The position numbers were made by a program, and so were the translations under genes. Positions 1 through 12,356 of a stretch of 64,000 bases of DNA are shown in pieces; positions within the stretch are counted from its first letter, which is position 1; every line of letters begins with the position of its first letter. The DNA lies in the NCBI GenBank assembly GCA_022702705.1, contig CM040433.1, forward strand, positions 22,080,682 to 22,144,681. Reading direction: 5' to 3'. A model generated the notes under the pieces. It was given only the letters and a program-made list of their open reading frames with translations, was not told the origin of the DNA and did not search any database. Source of the stretch: Papilionanthe hookeriana x Papilionanthe teres (taxonomy: Eukaryota > Streptophyta > Magnoliopsida > Asparagales > Orchidaceae).

Positions 1-2
1 GT

Positions 3-113
3 GAGCATGATATTCAGTTTCCCACCTGTCTTAGATTTTCACCATATGTTGATCCTAAAGATGTGGAGTTTTCTTTTGGTGATGACGATGATGAGGCTAC
101 AGACAGTGATTAG
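3..113 (+). pseudogene. C-terminal end of Athila-type ORF3 (element A), 5' part outside window
   Basis: An open frame enters from the left edge and ends at TAG 111-113, giving 36 residues. It closes with a very acidic tail (DDDDEATDSD). The ORF3 of element B (58610-59770) also ends in an acidic tail (SSDTEEY), and both are followed by AT-rich 3' noncoding DNA, so I infer that this is the end of the ORF that follows pol in an Athila-lineage element. Too little is left to assign a domain directly. The frame carries no stop within the window. Confidence 0.5.
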
Positions 114-998
114 TAGCCTGATTTACCTCTGAGATGTGCTGAGTCTATTGTTAGTTTAGTTTTTGTTTGCTAGTACTGATTGTTGTTTGCTATTTGCTAG
201 TTTAGATTTGTTTATGAGACTTTATATGAATTGTTTGATGTTGAGATTGTTTTAGATATTTAGTTGCATACTGAAATTTGAATGAATTTGTGTTTATTTT
301 TGTTTCAGCCTACCGTTTAGTATTCTAGAATATTTAGTAATGTTATTCTATTTCTGTTAGTAATGTAGTTATTTAATTCAACTACTGCTATAAAATTTTT
401 TTGAGTCTGCTTACTTTTATATGCTTCATTATTTCTGTAAAATTCATAAAAAGCATGTATAGAAGTAAATTATATTTCTTTCTAGAATTTTTTTTACATG
501 CTTATAAAATTACTTTTTAAATTATACTTTTCTTTCTCTCATACTTTATTTTTTTATGATATTCCAAAACTTAAGTTTGGGGGAAGGGAAAATACATGCA
601 AATTTAAATTTTATTTGTCCTTAATAAACTAATATTTTCTAAAAAATCTTAACATAACTTAAGGAATGAAGAATCTATTTAAGATCACTTAAATTTTTGA
701 AATAAATAATTTAGTGGACCTAACCAAAATTTTAATAACTTTGATTCATTTTAAGAATATAATTATTTAACTTAAAGAAGAATAAGATTAAGAAATTTTT
801 ATATTCATAATAGAAATAATTGAATTTTAGAAGTATTAAGAGATCAAAAATTATAACTTGGAAAAGAAAAGATTGAAAGTCTTTTTGAAATTATATTCAA
901 GTTATAATAATTAAGTGAAAATGTAAAAGTTTGAGAATATAAGTAAGGATAGTGAAGTTTAAAATCATTAACAGGCTATCCAGATACAGTAATCCTCA
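114..998 (+). mobile_element. 3' noncoding region of Athila-like element A, left part
   Basis: AT-rich DNA without coding frames. It contains a polypurine-tract-like site at about 570-590 (AAGTTTGGGGGAAGGG), very like the tract beside LTR A at 27769-27784. It ends in CCAGATACAGTAATCCTCA, which recurs in inverted orientation at 43231-43256 in element C, showing that both belong to related 3' noncoding regions. The TAT element D is inserted directly after position 998, and the region resumes at 27357. Confidence 0.65.
994..998. repeat. Target site duplication of element D, left copy (CCTCA)
   Basis: CCTCA abuts the terminal TG of the left LTR and is repeated exactly at 27352-27356. A 5-bp duplication is the usual size for Ty3/gypsy integration. 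Confidence 0.9.
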
Positions 999-3900
999 TG
1001 TCGGCATTATTTTTTAGGTTGAGTATTTTATTTTGAAGAGGGGTCGCCAAACAGAAATTGTCGGCGAATTTTTAATTTAATTTAAATAAATAACTTGAAA
1101 AGTAGTATTTGATTTTGAAAATAATTTTAAATTTGAAAATTTTAAGATATGAAATCAAACTGATCTCACATCCCGAATAGTTTATATAAACGAGCACCGC
1201 ATCACAAGCTGTGTATACTATCTCGAAGAATAGACACACTTGTTTGGTGATGAGGCTCGATTAAATAAACTAGAAGATTTGTGACATCCGTTTGGTACGT
1301 GAACCAATTTTATAAGCCGACAAATTCACTCGCTTAATATGAAAGCATTAAACGGGGTTTATATTACACAGGTTCTTAAAATTCCACTATAAGGGCATGC
1401 CCCTATAATTAATTACATCTTAAGTGACGGGAATCACATAAGAAAACTCTCGATAATAATCGGTAATTCGCTCTCGAGAATTTCAAAGTTTGAGTTTTCG
1501 AAAGGATTGAATTTTGGAATTTCGATAGGGAGTGGATCGAGTTTGGAACATTTTGTTTTGGGAATTCAAAGGAAGAAAGGTAGGAGAAATCACAGATTCG
1601 AAGCGAACTCCAGCAATTTCCCGACTATCCTATTCTTTGGATTGAATTTAGGAAAGTCCTAATATTTATTTAATGTTTTGATTTTGCTAATTTTAATTAA
1701 TTTGGATTTATATTCGTATGATATGATCACACAAATAGCTTGGAAGATGTGAGGGTTTATGTCGTATCAAACGACTACCTCGGAGTCCTAAGACCGGTCA
1801 GGGCTTAATTTACATGACATGATCATGCAAATGCCTAACGAAGAGATGAGGATTTATGTTGCACTAGGAAAACTACCTCGAAATCCTATGGCTTGGTTAT
1901 TTAATTCTAAGAGAGTTTCTTTGAAGTAGACTCGGGTTTTCTTGATGACGATGTCCGTCTTTGCCCACCATGCTCCAGAAGCTCCTTGTTGTCGCGAGAG
2001 GTTTAGTTTTAGAAGTCATAAATCAAGAGATGAGAAAAGTGTTTCGGTTTAGAGAAAAATCTTAGAGTTCAAGTGTTTTTTTTTATTAAAACAAATCTTA
2101 AAGTTGATTATAACAACACCGGTTAAGATGCCACGGTTCCATCCTTCCGGCATTGTTATTTTTATCGGATTCACTTAGTCCAGATGAATTTGCTAAACTC
2201 AACTTGAATGAGTTCCACACTTTCATTTAGGCAGTGGGAAATCCAGTTAGCAACACGTAGGTTACATCATCCGAGATATTCCCGATCATCCAACAAGACA
2301 TTTTAATTTAGTTATAATTGTAGTTTTGTGTTCTGTTTGTGATTAAATTTTGAGTTGTTTTGTATTTTGAAATGTTGTGGCGGTAAATTTTATCTTGCAA
2401 TGACTTTTAATTTAGTTTTGGTTTCAGTTTTAGGGGTTACCCTAGAGGTGTGGGTTTTCATGCAACAGTTGTTTATCATGCAAGAAAAGTAAAGTGCATT
2501 TGCAATAAAGTAAATTGCAAGAAAAGTAAATTGCGATAAAAGCGTACACGGAGGGTCTTCCCGTCATCCCAAGCTGCATTTAAACACAATTTAGAATATT
2601 TAAGCAAGTTCTAGGTAAAGTTAAGGGAAGGGTTATGGTTTTCTACCAAATTTCTAATCCTATAGCTAGTCGTTTCTATGACGTCTAGGTTCTTCTGTTT
2701 TGGTTTGAGGACGATTTTCTTCATAAAGAACAATTAAATTCAATTGTTCTTATAAACATCCTATCATATTGAGGAAGTGCTTAAGACGAGTCTTAAACAT
2801 CTTTTCAACACTGCTAGGATTGTTTTAAGTCCAAATGGATTTAATCAATCGGGTGAAGTAATCGTCAGAGGTTTAGTTAAGTTTTGTTGTTATCTTACTC
2901 GAGTGAGCTAGGACATTTGAATATCCTATAAGTGAAGTAACATTTCATTTAACGTTATGTTTAGGAGTTATGACAACAAAAGCTTTCGAAGCAAATTGAT
3001 GTTCACATGGTTTGTGATTTAATTTAATTTCAGTTAACGGGTTTAAATTTGGAATAGTGTTCAAGTTGCTTCATATTTATTTTTTTTGAATTTCTTTATG
3101 TCCTAGGTAATGTTATTTTTAATTCAATTTAATTTAACTTTAATTTAATTTAATTTAGTTTAGTTTCAATTTTAACTTAATTTAATTTGATTTGATTTTA
3201 ATTTTAACTTGATTCTATTATTTAATTTAATTTAATTCAATTTTAGTTTGATTTGATATGCTTTAATTTAATTTAATTTAATTTAATTTGATTTAATTTA
3301 ATTTGATTTAATTTAATTTAATTTAATTTAATTTAATTTAATTTAATTTAATTTAATTTAATTTAATTTAATTTAATAAGTTTTAATTTAATTTAATTTA
3401 ATTTATTTAGTTTAATTTTAATTTAATTTAATTCAATTTAATTTAATTTAATTCTATTTAATTTAATTTATTTAATTTAATTTAATTTAATTTAATTTTA
3501 TTCAATTTAATTTAATTTGTTTAATTTAATTTAATTTAATTTAATTTTATTCTTAATTTTAATTTAATTAAAATTTTAAAAGAGTTTAATAATTTAACTT
3601 TAATTTAATTCAATGATTAAGCCTTTTAACATTTTAAATCTTAAATTTGAATTATCATTTTAATTAGGAATTAAATATTATTGAGATGATTAATTTAGGG
3701 ATTCTTAAATTAAAGAACAAATCTATTCCTATTAATATCCCTATTTTAATAATTCGAATTTTATTATTCTTCCAAATTTAATCAATTATTTAATTAAAGT
3801 TTGTTTTAATTATTTTCAAATTGTTTGGTAGGTTTCTACCCTTTAATTATTTAAATTTCAATCATCCAAATTAGATTAAGATCAAATATTTTACTTTTTA

Positions 3901-6900
3901 ATTTTATTAAACCTAAAGTTTTAATTAAGGGTTAAAATTTTAATTACCAGTTTGCCCTTCAACCTTAATAATTTCATAACTCACTAAATTGAGCTTAAAT
4001 GAACTTGAAATTTTTATGCGACTTCACTCATATGCCAATAAAGACATGAGAGGAGAAAATGTGATTTTTCTATATTTAATTTATTTATGTAATTATTTTT
4101 GGTGGAAAATAGGGATTTCCAAGGAAAATTTAATAATATAACCAAGGGAAAGTTTCTGTCCTTAAGAAAATTATGGGACATTCCTAATGGCCAGAGGACC
4201 ACTTGAACCAATTTTGGTGATTTTTTGAATTATATTCTTTTTATTATAATTATTTTGAGTTTTGGAGTATTAATTAATTTAAAAATAAAATAAAGGTTGA
4301 AAAATGAATTTCATATTTTTCAAAAATCTCTCTAACATCAAGGAAATCAGAGAATCAATTTTTACAATTTTATGATTTTTCTTTGATTTATTAGAATTAT
4401 TTTAGTGGAAATGCTAAAAAAATACATTTTTTTTCATTTTAAAATTACCTTAGGGCTTTAAAATTTAATATCTCATCATATAGGCTTAAGAAAAATATGG
4501 GGTTTGTTCCTAAGTGATTAAAATTCAAAATGTGGCATTTTGGTGAATTTTATTATTTTTATGATTTTTATTATTTTTTAATTATTAAAATATTAAAATA
4601 ATACAAAAAATCAACTTTTTTAGAAAATTGAAAATTTAATTTTCTTAAATTCTCCTAATATCAGAGAGGCTCCAAAACCAATTTGGTGAATTTTTGAAAA
4701 GTATTTTGAAAGTTATAAATTTTTAAAGTTTAAATTGGCTAAATGGCTTAATCAACCCATTTAATAGGGCTAACCAAGTCCAATTGACTTCAAATTTTTA
4801 TGGTGGGTTCCTCTGATCCTAAAGGTCAGTGGAGAATTGATTTCAAGTCAATGTGATGTATGATTAGCTCTAATTAATTAGGGACCTATTTTGGGTGTTT
4901 AGGCCAATTAGGGTTATTCCAAGTGAATTAATTCAAAAGCTATTTTTTCTAGGGTCCTCTGGTCATAAGAAACATCACCAAATTTTTCTAGAATTTATTT
5001 CACAACATGCTAATTATTGGATTTAAAATACTCAAAACGAGCAACATGAATTTGAAAAATCAATAACTTCTCATAGGGATGGCTCTCGACCTTGGAAAAT
5101 TCAGGGAATGTTCCCAAGTTCGGAGGCTTCAAAGCCCTATGGTCTCATGCCATGGTGAATTTCTATATGCATGGAGAATTAAAACAATGCAGAGGGTAAA
5201 TAAATCATTAAAAATAAAATACTTGATGAAATTAAATGATTTCTTTTCCACATTATTCTCCTCTGTTCACTGAGCAAGAGGGTATTTTTATTTTATTTTT
5301 CTACACAAAGTTATGCATTTTTGAAGTTTAGGGAATTAAATAAATCAAAAAATACCCTAATTTCCTACTTATCCACGCGGCGCCATGCCATCCTCGGCAG
5401 CTCCGACACGCCGCGTGTCGCGCTGCCATTCGACGCCGCCATCCAACTCAGCGCTCCGGGGGTCCGCTGTATCGTTCCATCTCCCCATCCGGCTCGATCC
5501 TGGCCGTCCATCCGCGTGTATATGGAATGAACGGCATCCGTTCATCGTCCCCAAGCGTCCTCACCCGAGAGCCGTCCACACTAAAACCCTAAGAACTCAC
5601 TCATTTCTCAACGGATTTTCGTGTTCTTGTGCTCTATGGATTTGTCTTGAAGAGTCGAATACATCTATACAGTGATCATGCATTGAAATTAAGGCATTTG
5701 AAATGGAGAATCTCCAGAAGCTCGGGATGAAGAATTAGCTCATACCTTTGTTCAGAGAAGTGTGGCTTCAATCGAGGGTTGTGTCACCTTCGATTGGATC
5801 CCAGCAAGCTCCGGATGAAATCTCACGGTGCAGTGAATCGCCTAGGTATGATTTCGACCAAGCCCGATCACAAAGCTTGGAGTACGGAATAGATGGGTGG
5901 CTCGGAGAGGGGGCTTTCGTCGGTGGACTCCTTCCCTTGGTCCGAGTGAAGGTGTAGGACCAATCAATTTGAGGATTGATCCATTGTGGAGAAGTGTCCT
6001 GGTTTTGGGTGGAATTTTGGCTGAGAAATTGGCCTCTGTTGGTGGGGATTAGGGCAAATTGTCACCTGGGGATCAAGCCGCTCTAAGTACGGAGAGTGGT
6101 GCGGAGCAATTTTGGCGGTGGTTTCGATAAGGTACGGTTCAGCACCTCTTCATGGCCGAGAGAGGGGGTGTTTAAATAGGAGAGGCTGGAGGGCATCCCA
6201 GGGGAAGTTAGGGCTTGAGATCAGCTGCTTAGGTCAAGGGAAGAACAGCCATGGTGGCCATTGGGCATGGGGCAACTCAGTAAGGTGGAATTCCAAAGTT
6301 TGGCTCCTCCCAAGGTCTCGGCCATGGTGTTTTCCGGCGACCCGGCAGCAGTGGCCGGCGAGCATGGGTCACCCTCGAGGTCCGGGTGGGTTAGGGGCTG
6401 GAGGTTTGTGCGGACAATTGGCCATGGACATGTGTAAAGGGTTTGGATCGAAATGGTATGGGGAGAGGCTCATTTTGGGTCCAAATGGGTCAACCCACCA
6501 TTTTGGGTTTGGTGCACCCTTCCAAGTTCGGTTTTGGGTCGGGAGGATCATGTGAGTCAACCTACCAAGGGTAGTGAAGTCCACATCAAGGATTAGGTGG
6601 CAAAGTATGGTTTAGAGTGTATCATGTTTAAGGTAAAAAAGGCTTAAAAAAGGTTTAAGAAAGAGATCCCCTCTCTTGCCATTAATGGTTTGGTGAGGTG
6701 GAAAGTGGATTCCATGGCTCTCATGGCTCCTATGGGGCTCATGCATGGCTTCATGGCTTGTCTTTGGCTTTGGGAAAAGCTTGGTCAATTTCATGAAAAT
6801 GGAATTTGGAGATTTTGGCAATTTAATGAAAAAATTTAGATGGTGCTTGATTTAGGTTGATTTGATGATTGATTTGAGACTTAGGGATTGATCTCAATTA

Positions 6901-8544
6901 AAGGGATGATGAGAAGGAATTGTCATGTGGGCTTTGGGCATTTTGAAATTATTTTTGATGGGCTTTTAGGAAAGCTAAGGGGATGGGCCTTTAGGTTTCA
7001 AAACAAATTTTAGGATGAGAATTTTGCAAAGGATTAGATCCAATAAGTGTTGAATTTAATTTAGGATGTTTCATGAATGATTTGGAATAAATTTGAAGTG
7101 TTTGGGCTAGGTTTGGGTTGGATTTGGACTTCTTTGGTGAATGGGCCAATGTAGGTCAAATTGGGCTACCTTGGGCCAATGTTGGGCTAGGGTTCAAATT
7201 GATGTAAAATTAATGTTGGGAAATGTTTATGGGAGTGTTTCAAAGAGGTTTTGACTTTGGTTGGGTTTTGATTTTGGGGTTTGGGCTTATTTGGGTTAGG
7301 TTTGGGTTTAGGTCAAAATTGGGCCTTTTAGCTTTGGGTTGAATTTGAGTGGGGTTTGGGTCTAAATTTTGGGCAAATCATGTTGGTTTTTTGTTTGTGG
7401 GAATGTTAAGGAAGTTTTAGAAAAGATTTGGGGTTAATTGGAGTTGAATTGGGTTAGTTTGGGTTAGGTTTGAGTCATAGGTCCAAATTGGGCTTTAAGG
7501 CCAAAAGTGAAATTGGATTCAAATGTCAATCAAGTTGGACTTGGATCTGGTCTAGATTGGTGTTGGGAATGTTAAATTGAAGTTTAGAATTGAATTGGAC
7601 AAGAATTTGGGTCAATTGGGTAGGTTTGGCTTGACATTGGGTTCATTTTGGGTTAAAATGGGTCAAATTGGGGATTTTGACAAAAGTAGGGTAAATTGAC
7701 AAAATTGACCCATGGTGTAGTTGAACAAAATGAAATTGGGAATATTTGAGATTTTTTGGAATTTTCTGGGAATTTTCTGAATTTTTGGATTTTTGGGTCA
7801 AGAGGGGTATTTTGGGTATTTGGAGGGTATTGGGAGGTATTTTTGGAATTTTTTTTATATTTGGCTATGGATGGTCAATTTGAGTGATGTGTGAATGTTT
7901 GGGATTGGTCTTGAAAAATTTTGGGTGATTTGGAGATTTTTTGGAAAAATTTAGGTAATTTTAAGGGTTTTGGGTAGGCTAGGCGGGTGTAGGGTCCCGG
8001 GGGTCAAAAATTGAAAATTTGGAAAAATGAAGATTGAGTAATTGTAAGTGGAATGAAATCATTTTGGTTGAGCCATGAAGCCATATCAAGCCCACATGAG
8101 CCATGAAGGGACTCATTTGAGGTATTCACTATGTTGTTCCTAACCCTCTTAGCCGAGGGCTTAGGGGTTAAGGACCATCCATGTGAATCACCCTTATGAG
8201 TCAGGAGGTCAAGTTGGGTATGGGTGTGTTTTTAGGAGGTGTGTGAAAGTGTAGTGTGTAGGTGTAGTCATCCCCTTCACCAGACCAGGCCACCCATGGT
8301 AGTCCTAAGGCCAAAGAGCCCTATAGGAACTCATCCTTTAAACTTCCACATTTGATTTCAACCCTCTAGGTGATTAGGGGTCTATAGTCAAGTTTGTGGA
8401 GTTTGCAGGGAGTTAAGAAGTGGTTTGAATTTCTAAGTGGTGGGTCCCAATTCTAGTCCTCTAAGATAGTCAAAGGAAAGCCTAAGGCTAGATCCTAAGT
8501 ACTAAAGAGAAGGAGAGAAGACCTCATCAAAAATGAGGTCAACA
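999..8544 (-). repeat. 3' LTR of TAT element D
   Basis: 7546 bp, collinear with 19831-27351. Sub-blocks from left to right: a GTCGGCG-rich terminus; a (TTTAA)n pentamer tract at about 3120-3560; AT-rich DNA; a short CpG-rich patch at about 5365-5600; a TATA-like TTTAAATAGG near 6163-6176 (- strand promoter candidate); a G/T-rich, strand-skewed block at about 6900-8020; and a terminal hairpin at 8520-8540. Many short open frames occur inside (for example 5385-5675 and 6112-6555). None resembles a known protein and I do not call them genes. Confidence 0.92.
3120..3560. repeat. (TTTAA)n pentamer tract in D 3' LTR
   Basis: Long runs of AATTT/TTTAA with interruptions. The equivalent tract appears in every TAT LTR copy of the window, so it was already in the element before it spread. 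Confidence 0.85.
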
Positions 8545-8584
8545 AATGGACCCCGATAGGTGTGGTGTGCTAACCAAGCACACC
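8545..8584 (-). promoter_or_regulatory. Polypurine-tract region and hairpin beside the 3' LTR of D
   Basis: Immediately inside the 3' LTR the - strand reads CCTATCGGGGTCCATT, the position where plus-strand DNA synthesis should be primed; the purine run is short for a PPT. Just beyond it is an inverted repeat, GGTGTGC (8564-8570) and GCACACC (8578-8584), with a 7-base loop. The adjacent LTR terminus is itself a hairpin (GACCTCAT, 5-base loop, ATGAGGTC at 8520-8540). Confidence 0.5.
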
Positions 8585-8914
8585 GCGCGTATTGGCGTTG
8601 ACCGAAAAGATCAACAAAACCAACACGGATGTCCAAGTGACAAACTTAGGATGAAGTAGAAGAATTTCCGTTGGGGAGTGTCGAGTATATCTACGAGGCC
8701 GGAGATTCACGAACTCTTCTTTGGGGAAAAGGAAAAGGAGGTGAATCCCAAATCACATGATGCGGGGAATTTCAATTTAGATTTTATTTTGTTTCAATTT
8801 AAGTTTTGATGTGTGAGCTTAGATTTTAGTTTGAGTTTCAATTTAGATTGAAGTTTTGTTAAGATTAATTTGAAGGAATTCGAACTTGAAATGAAAATTG
8901 GAATTTTGTGGTTT

Positions 8915-10705
8915 TAGATGTAGCATCTTCAACCTCAAAAGAAAATTGAATTGATTAGATTGAATCATTGCAACGAGGAGAGATCTCAGAGCAATGCGGT
9001 ATTGGATGTAAAATCCTTAACCTCAAGAGTTTGATTTTGATGTATTTTATTGCAATAGGGAAAGAATCCTAAAGCAATGCAGTCTCGGATGTAAAATCCT
9101 CAACCCCAAAAGTTTGACTTTAATGTATTTCATTGCGATAGGGAAAGAATCCTAAAGCAATGCGGTCTCGGATGTAAAATCCTCAACCCCAAGAATTTGA
9201 ATTTGATGTATTTCATTGCGATAGGGAAAGAATCCTAGCACGATGCGGTCTCGGATGTAAAATCCTCGACTCCAAAAGTTTGACTTTAATGTATTTCATT
9301 GCGATAGGGAAAGAATCCTAAAGCAATGCGGTCTCGGATGTAAAATCCTCGACCCCAAGAATTTGATTTTGATGTATTTCATTGCGATAGGGAAAGAATC
9401 CTAAAGCAATGCATTCTCGGATGTAAAATCCTCGACCCCAAGAATTTGATTTTGATGTATTTCATTGCGATAGGGAAAGAATCCTAAAGCAATGCAGTCT
9501 CGGATGTAAAATCCTCGACCCCAAGAATTTGATTTTGATGTATTTCATTGCGATAGGGAAAGAATCCTAAAGCAATGCAGTCTTGGATGTAAAATCCTCG
9601 ACCCCAAGAATTTGATTTTGATGTATTTCATTGCGATAGGGAAAGAATCCTAAAGCAATGCAGTCTCGGATGTAAAATCCTCAACCCCAAGAATTTGATT
9701 TTGATGTATTTCATTGCGATAGGGAAAGAACCTAAAGCAATGCAGTCTCGGATGTAAAATACTCAACCCCAAAAGTTTGAATTTGATGTATTTCATTGCG
9801 ATAGGGAAAGAATCCTAAAGCAATGCGGTCTCGGATGTAAAATCCTCGACCCCAAAAGTTTGAATTTGATGTATTTCATTGCGATAGGGAAAGAATCCTA
9901 AAGCAATGCGGTCTCGGATGTAAAATCCTCGACCCCAAAAGTTTGAATTTGATGTATTTCATCGCGATAGGGAAAGAATCCTAAAGCAATGCGGTCTCGG
10001 ATGTAAAATCCTCGACCTCGAAAAGTTTAAATTTGATGTATTTCATTGCGATAGGGAAAGAATCCTAAAGCAATGCGAGTCTCGGATGTAAAATCCTCAA
10101 CCCCAAGAATTTGAATTTTGATGTATTTCATTGTGATAGGGAAAGAATCCTAAAGCGATGCGGTCTCGGATGTAAAATCCTCGACCCCAAAAGTTTGAAT
10201 TTGATGTATTTCATTGCGATAGGGAAAGAATCCTAAAGTAATGCTGTCTCGGATGTAAAATCCTCGACCCCAAAAGTTTGAATTTGATGTATTTCATTGC
10301 GATAGGGAAAGAATCCTAAAGCAATGCAGTCTCGGATGTAAAATCCTCGACCCCAAAAGTTTGAATTTGATGTATTTCATTGCGATAGGGAAAGAATCCT
10401 AAAGCAATGCAGTCTCGGATGTAAAATCCTCAACCCCAAAAGTTTGATTTTGATGTATTTCATTGCGATAGGGAAAGAATCCTAAAGCAATGCAGTCTCG
10501 GATGTAAAATCCTCAACCCCAAAAGTTTGAATTTGATGTATTTCATTGAGATAAGGAAAGAATCCTAAAGCAATGCAGTCTCGGATGTAAAATCCTCAAC
10601 CCCAAAAGTTTGAATTTGATGTATTTCATTGCAATAGGGAAAGAATCCTAAAGCAATGCAGTCTCGGATGTAAAATCCTCAACCCCAAAAGTTTGATTTT
10701 GATTG
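8915..10705 (-). repeat. 83-bp tandem repeat array (about 21 copies) in the 3' UTR of D
   Basis: The unit contains GATGTATTTCATTGCGATAG, then a segment with GGAAAGAATCC, then TCTCGGATGTAAAATCCTC, and recurs every 83 bp from about 9037 to 10690. A more diverged unit or two lies at the left edge (8915-9035). Central copies differ by only a few bases. The array sits between the integrase end (10906) and the 3' LTR, i.e. in the 3' untranslated region. Satellite-like arrays in this position are a known property of TAT-lineage elements. It is not a CRISPR array: the whole unit repeats and there are no unique spacers. Confidence 0.95.
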
Positions 10706-10850
10706 AGATTTGATTTGAGATCTGGAAAATCGAATTTGAATTTGATTGAGATTTGATTTGAAATTTGGAAAGCTAAATTTGAATTTGATTGAGATTTGAT
10801 TTGAAATTTGGAAAGTTGAATTTGAATTTGATTGAGATTTGATTTGGAAG
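10697..10850. repeat. 43-bp tandem repeat, about 3.5 copies
   Basis: Units based on GATTGAGATTTGATTTGAAA followed by TTTGGAAAG adjoin the 83-bp array on the integrase side. This is a second, independent tandem expansion in the same UTR. Confidence 0.8.
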
Positions 10851-10905
10851 AGAAAACAAGAAAAACTTTATTATCGTGATTTCATTTATTTTAGCACATT
10901 TTTTA

Positions 10906-11232
10906 TCATTTTTGGGTTCGGACCCAGTCATAAGTAATTACTTCACCCGTGCTTCTAGGGATGAAAAATTCATTCCTTCGAAACATCGAGTAGCGTAATA
11001 CTTTTTCAAGTATCGTCCATTGATCGGAAGCATATGTCATTCTCCTTGGCAATTCACTAGGCGGTAAGAGCCTCCCGAGTAGGCTTGCCTCAACCACAAA
11101 CGGCCCTTCCCGAGTGGGTTCAAATTTTCCTCCTATCTTGCGGTGCGCGAGGATAGGTCTCTTGAGAACGAGAACTAAGTCACCAACTTTGAAGGTTCTT
11201 GGGCGGACCGATCTGTCATGGGCTTGAACCAT
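10906..11232 (-). pseudogene. pol: Integrase C-terminal region, end of pol (element D)
   Basis: A 108-residue open segment with the chromatin-binding C-terminal region of a Ty3/gypsy integrase: RTFKVGDLVLVLKRP followed by GKFEPTREGPFVVEASLLGR. That is the usual basic 'GDLVL(R)' strand and the 'W/F-EGPF' turn. It is the last coding piece of pol; after its stop only the tandem-repeat UTR remains. The junction to the integrase core at about 11250 is frame-broken. Confidence 0.75.
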
Positions 11233-11249
11233 CTTGGCTTGGTATAGTT

Positions 11250-12150
11250 CTAAATTCTGTTGCGTTGCAAGTCTTTTCCCTTCCAGGGCTTTCCAATTCT
11301 TCTAGTCGTAATTTGGCATTTTCTTCCGTCGTGATTTTGTTTGCGGCTGCGATTACGAGTGAATGAAGGCTGGACCTCTAAGAGGTAACATCTGCCTCGG
11401 ACCCATACACCGGAGCGTAAGGTGTAGCTTGAGTAGGAGTTACGAAGGTTGTCCGGTAGGCCCATAAGGCTTCTAATAATTTCTCGTGCCAATTTCTCTT
11501 ATTATCGTCCAAGGTTTTCTTTAAGATTTGAACGAGAGTTTTATTAAAAGCCTCAGCCAGGCTGTTTTCTCTTGGGTAGTAAATTGTTGAATACCACCAG
11601 TCGATTCCGTGTCTCCTGACGAAATTGTTGATTTGCGTGCTTCTGAATGCTGACCCATTATCTAAGATGATCCTGCGCGGCACTCCGAAACGGTAGACAA
11701 CTTTGTTCTTGAAAAGCGTAGCTCGTGGTGTGCTTTCACTTCTACGAGTGGAGCTGCCTGCCGCACTTGGAAAAGTAATCGTAGCCTCGAGAATGAAGCG
11801 ATGTCCTTTTGAAGATGGTGGTTATTGGACCCACTATATTTGTGCCCCAACTTTCAAATGGCCACGACGCGATTGTCGGATGTAGCACATTTGGAGGTTG
11901 GTGTAGAACCACTCCGTGCACTTGGCATTGGTGACGGCTCTTGGCGATTTTCATGCGGTCGGTCATCATCGAGGGCCGGTAGTACCCTAGTCTTTTAATT
12001 TTCATTTTCATCTTCGGACCCGTCGGTGAGCGCCACGGAGTCCTGAATGCACTTCTTTAACAATTTCACGGGTCTCGGACCCGCTTAGGCACCTTAGCCA
12101 CATTTGATCGAAAGACCTTACGTATAACGTGTTGTTTATTAATGCGTAGG
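11250..12150 (-). pseudogene. pol: Integrase zinc-binding and catalytic core (element D), degenerate
   Basis: Split among frames. The zinc-binding end reads AKSRHQCQVHG (near 11930), where the first Cys of the usual CxxC is Arg. The core follows with FESWGTNIVGPI, where the first catalytic Asp of the DDE triad reads Asn. Then come IILDNGSAF (second Asp) and SLAEAFNKTLVQILKK (the Glu region) in the open segment 11378-11683, ending LLEALWAYRTTF. Frames break near 11680 and 11400. Family identity is clear, activity is not expected. Confidence 0.85.
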
Positions 12151-12356
12151 ACGAGTTCTTTTCTTGATACGATGGGCTAGCGACCTATCGTCCGGTAGTT
12201 TTCTGTTTGCGGGTAGTCACATTAATGGTCGTCGCCGATCTTCTGTGTTTTACGTCCTTATTGCTGTTGATTCTTCTTCTTTTTTCGATTTGTGTATTGT
12301 GTACTATGTCGAGCTGTGATAGGACTCGACGTCGGTGAATCGACACTTCCAGCGAT

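Noticed and set aside
5385..6555. Open frames in the CpG-rich and following part of the LTR (5385-5675, 6112-6555, 24210-24470, 24852-25370)
   Set aside because: Frames differ between LTR copies, codon patterns are unconvincing, and no domain is recognisable.
8915..10705. Regular 83-bp repeats as a CRISPR array
   Set aside because: The entire period repeats, there are no short repeats with unique spacers, and the context is a plant retrotransposon UTR.
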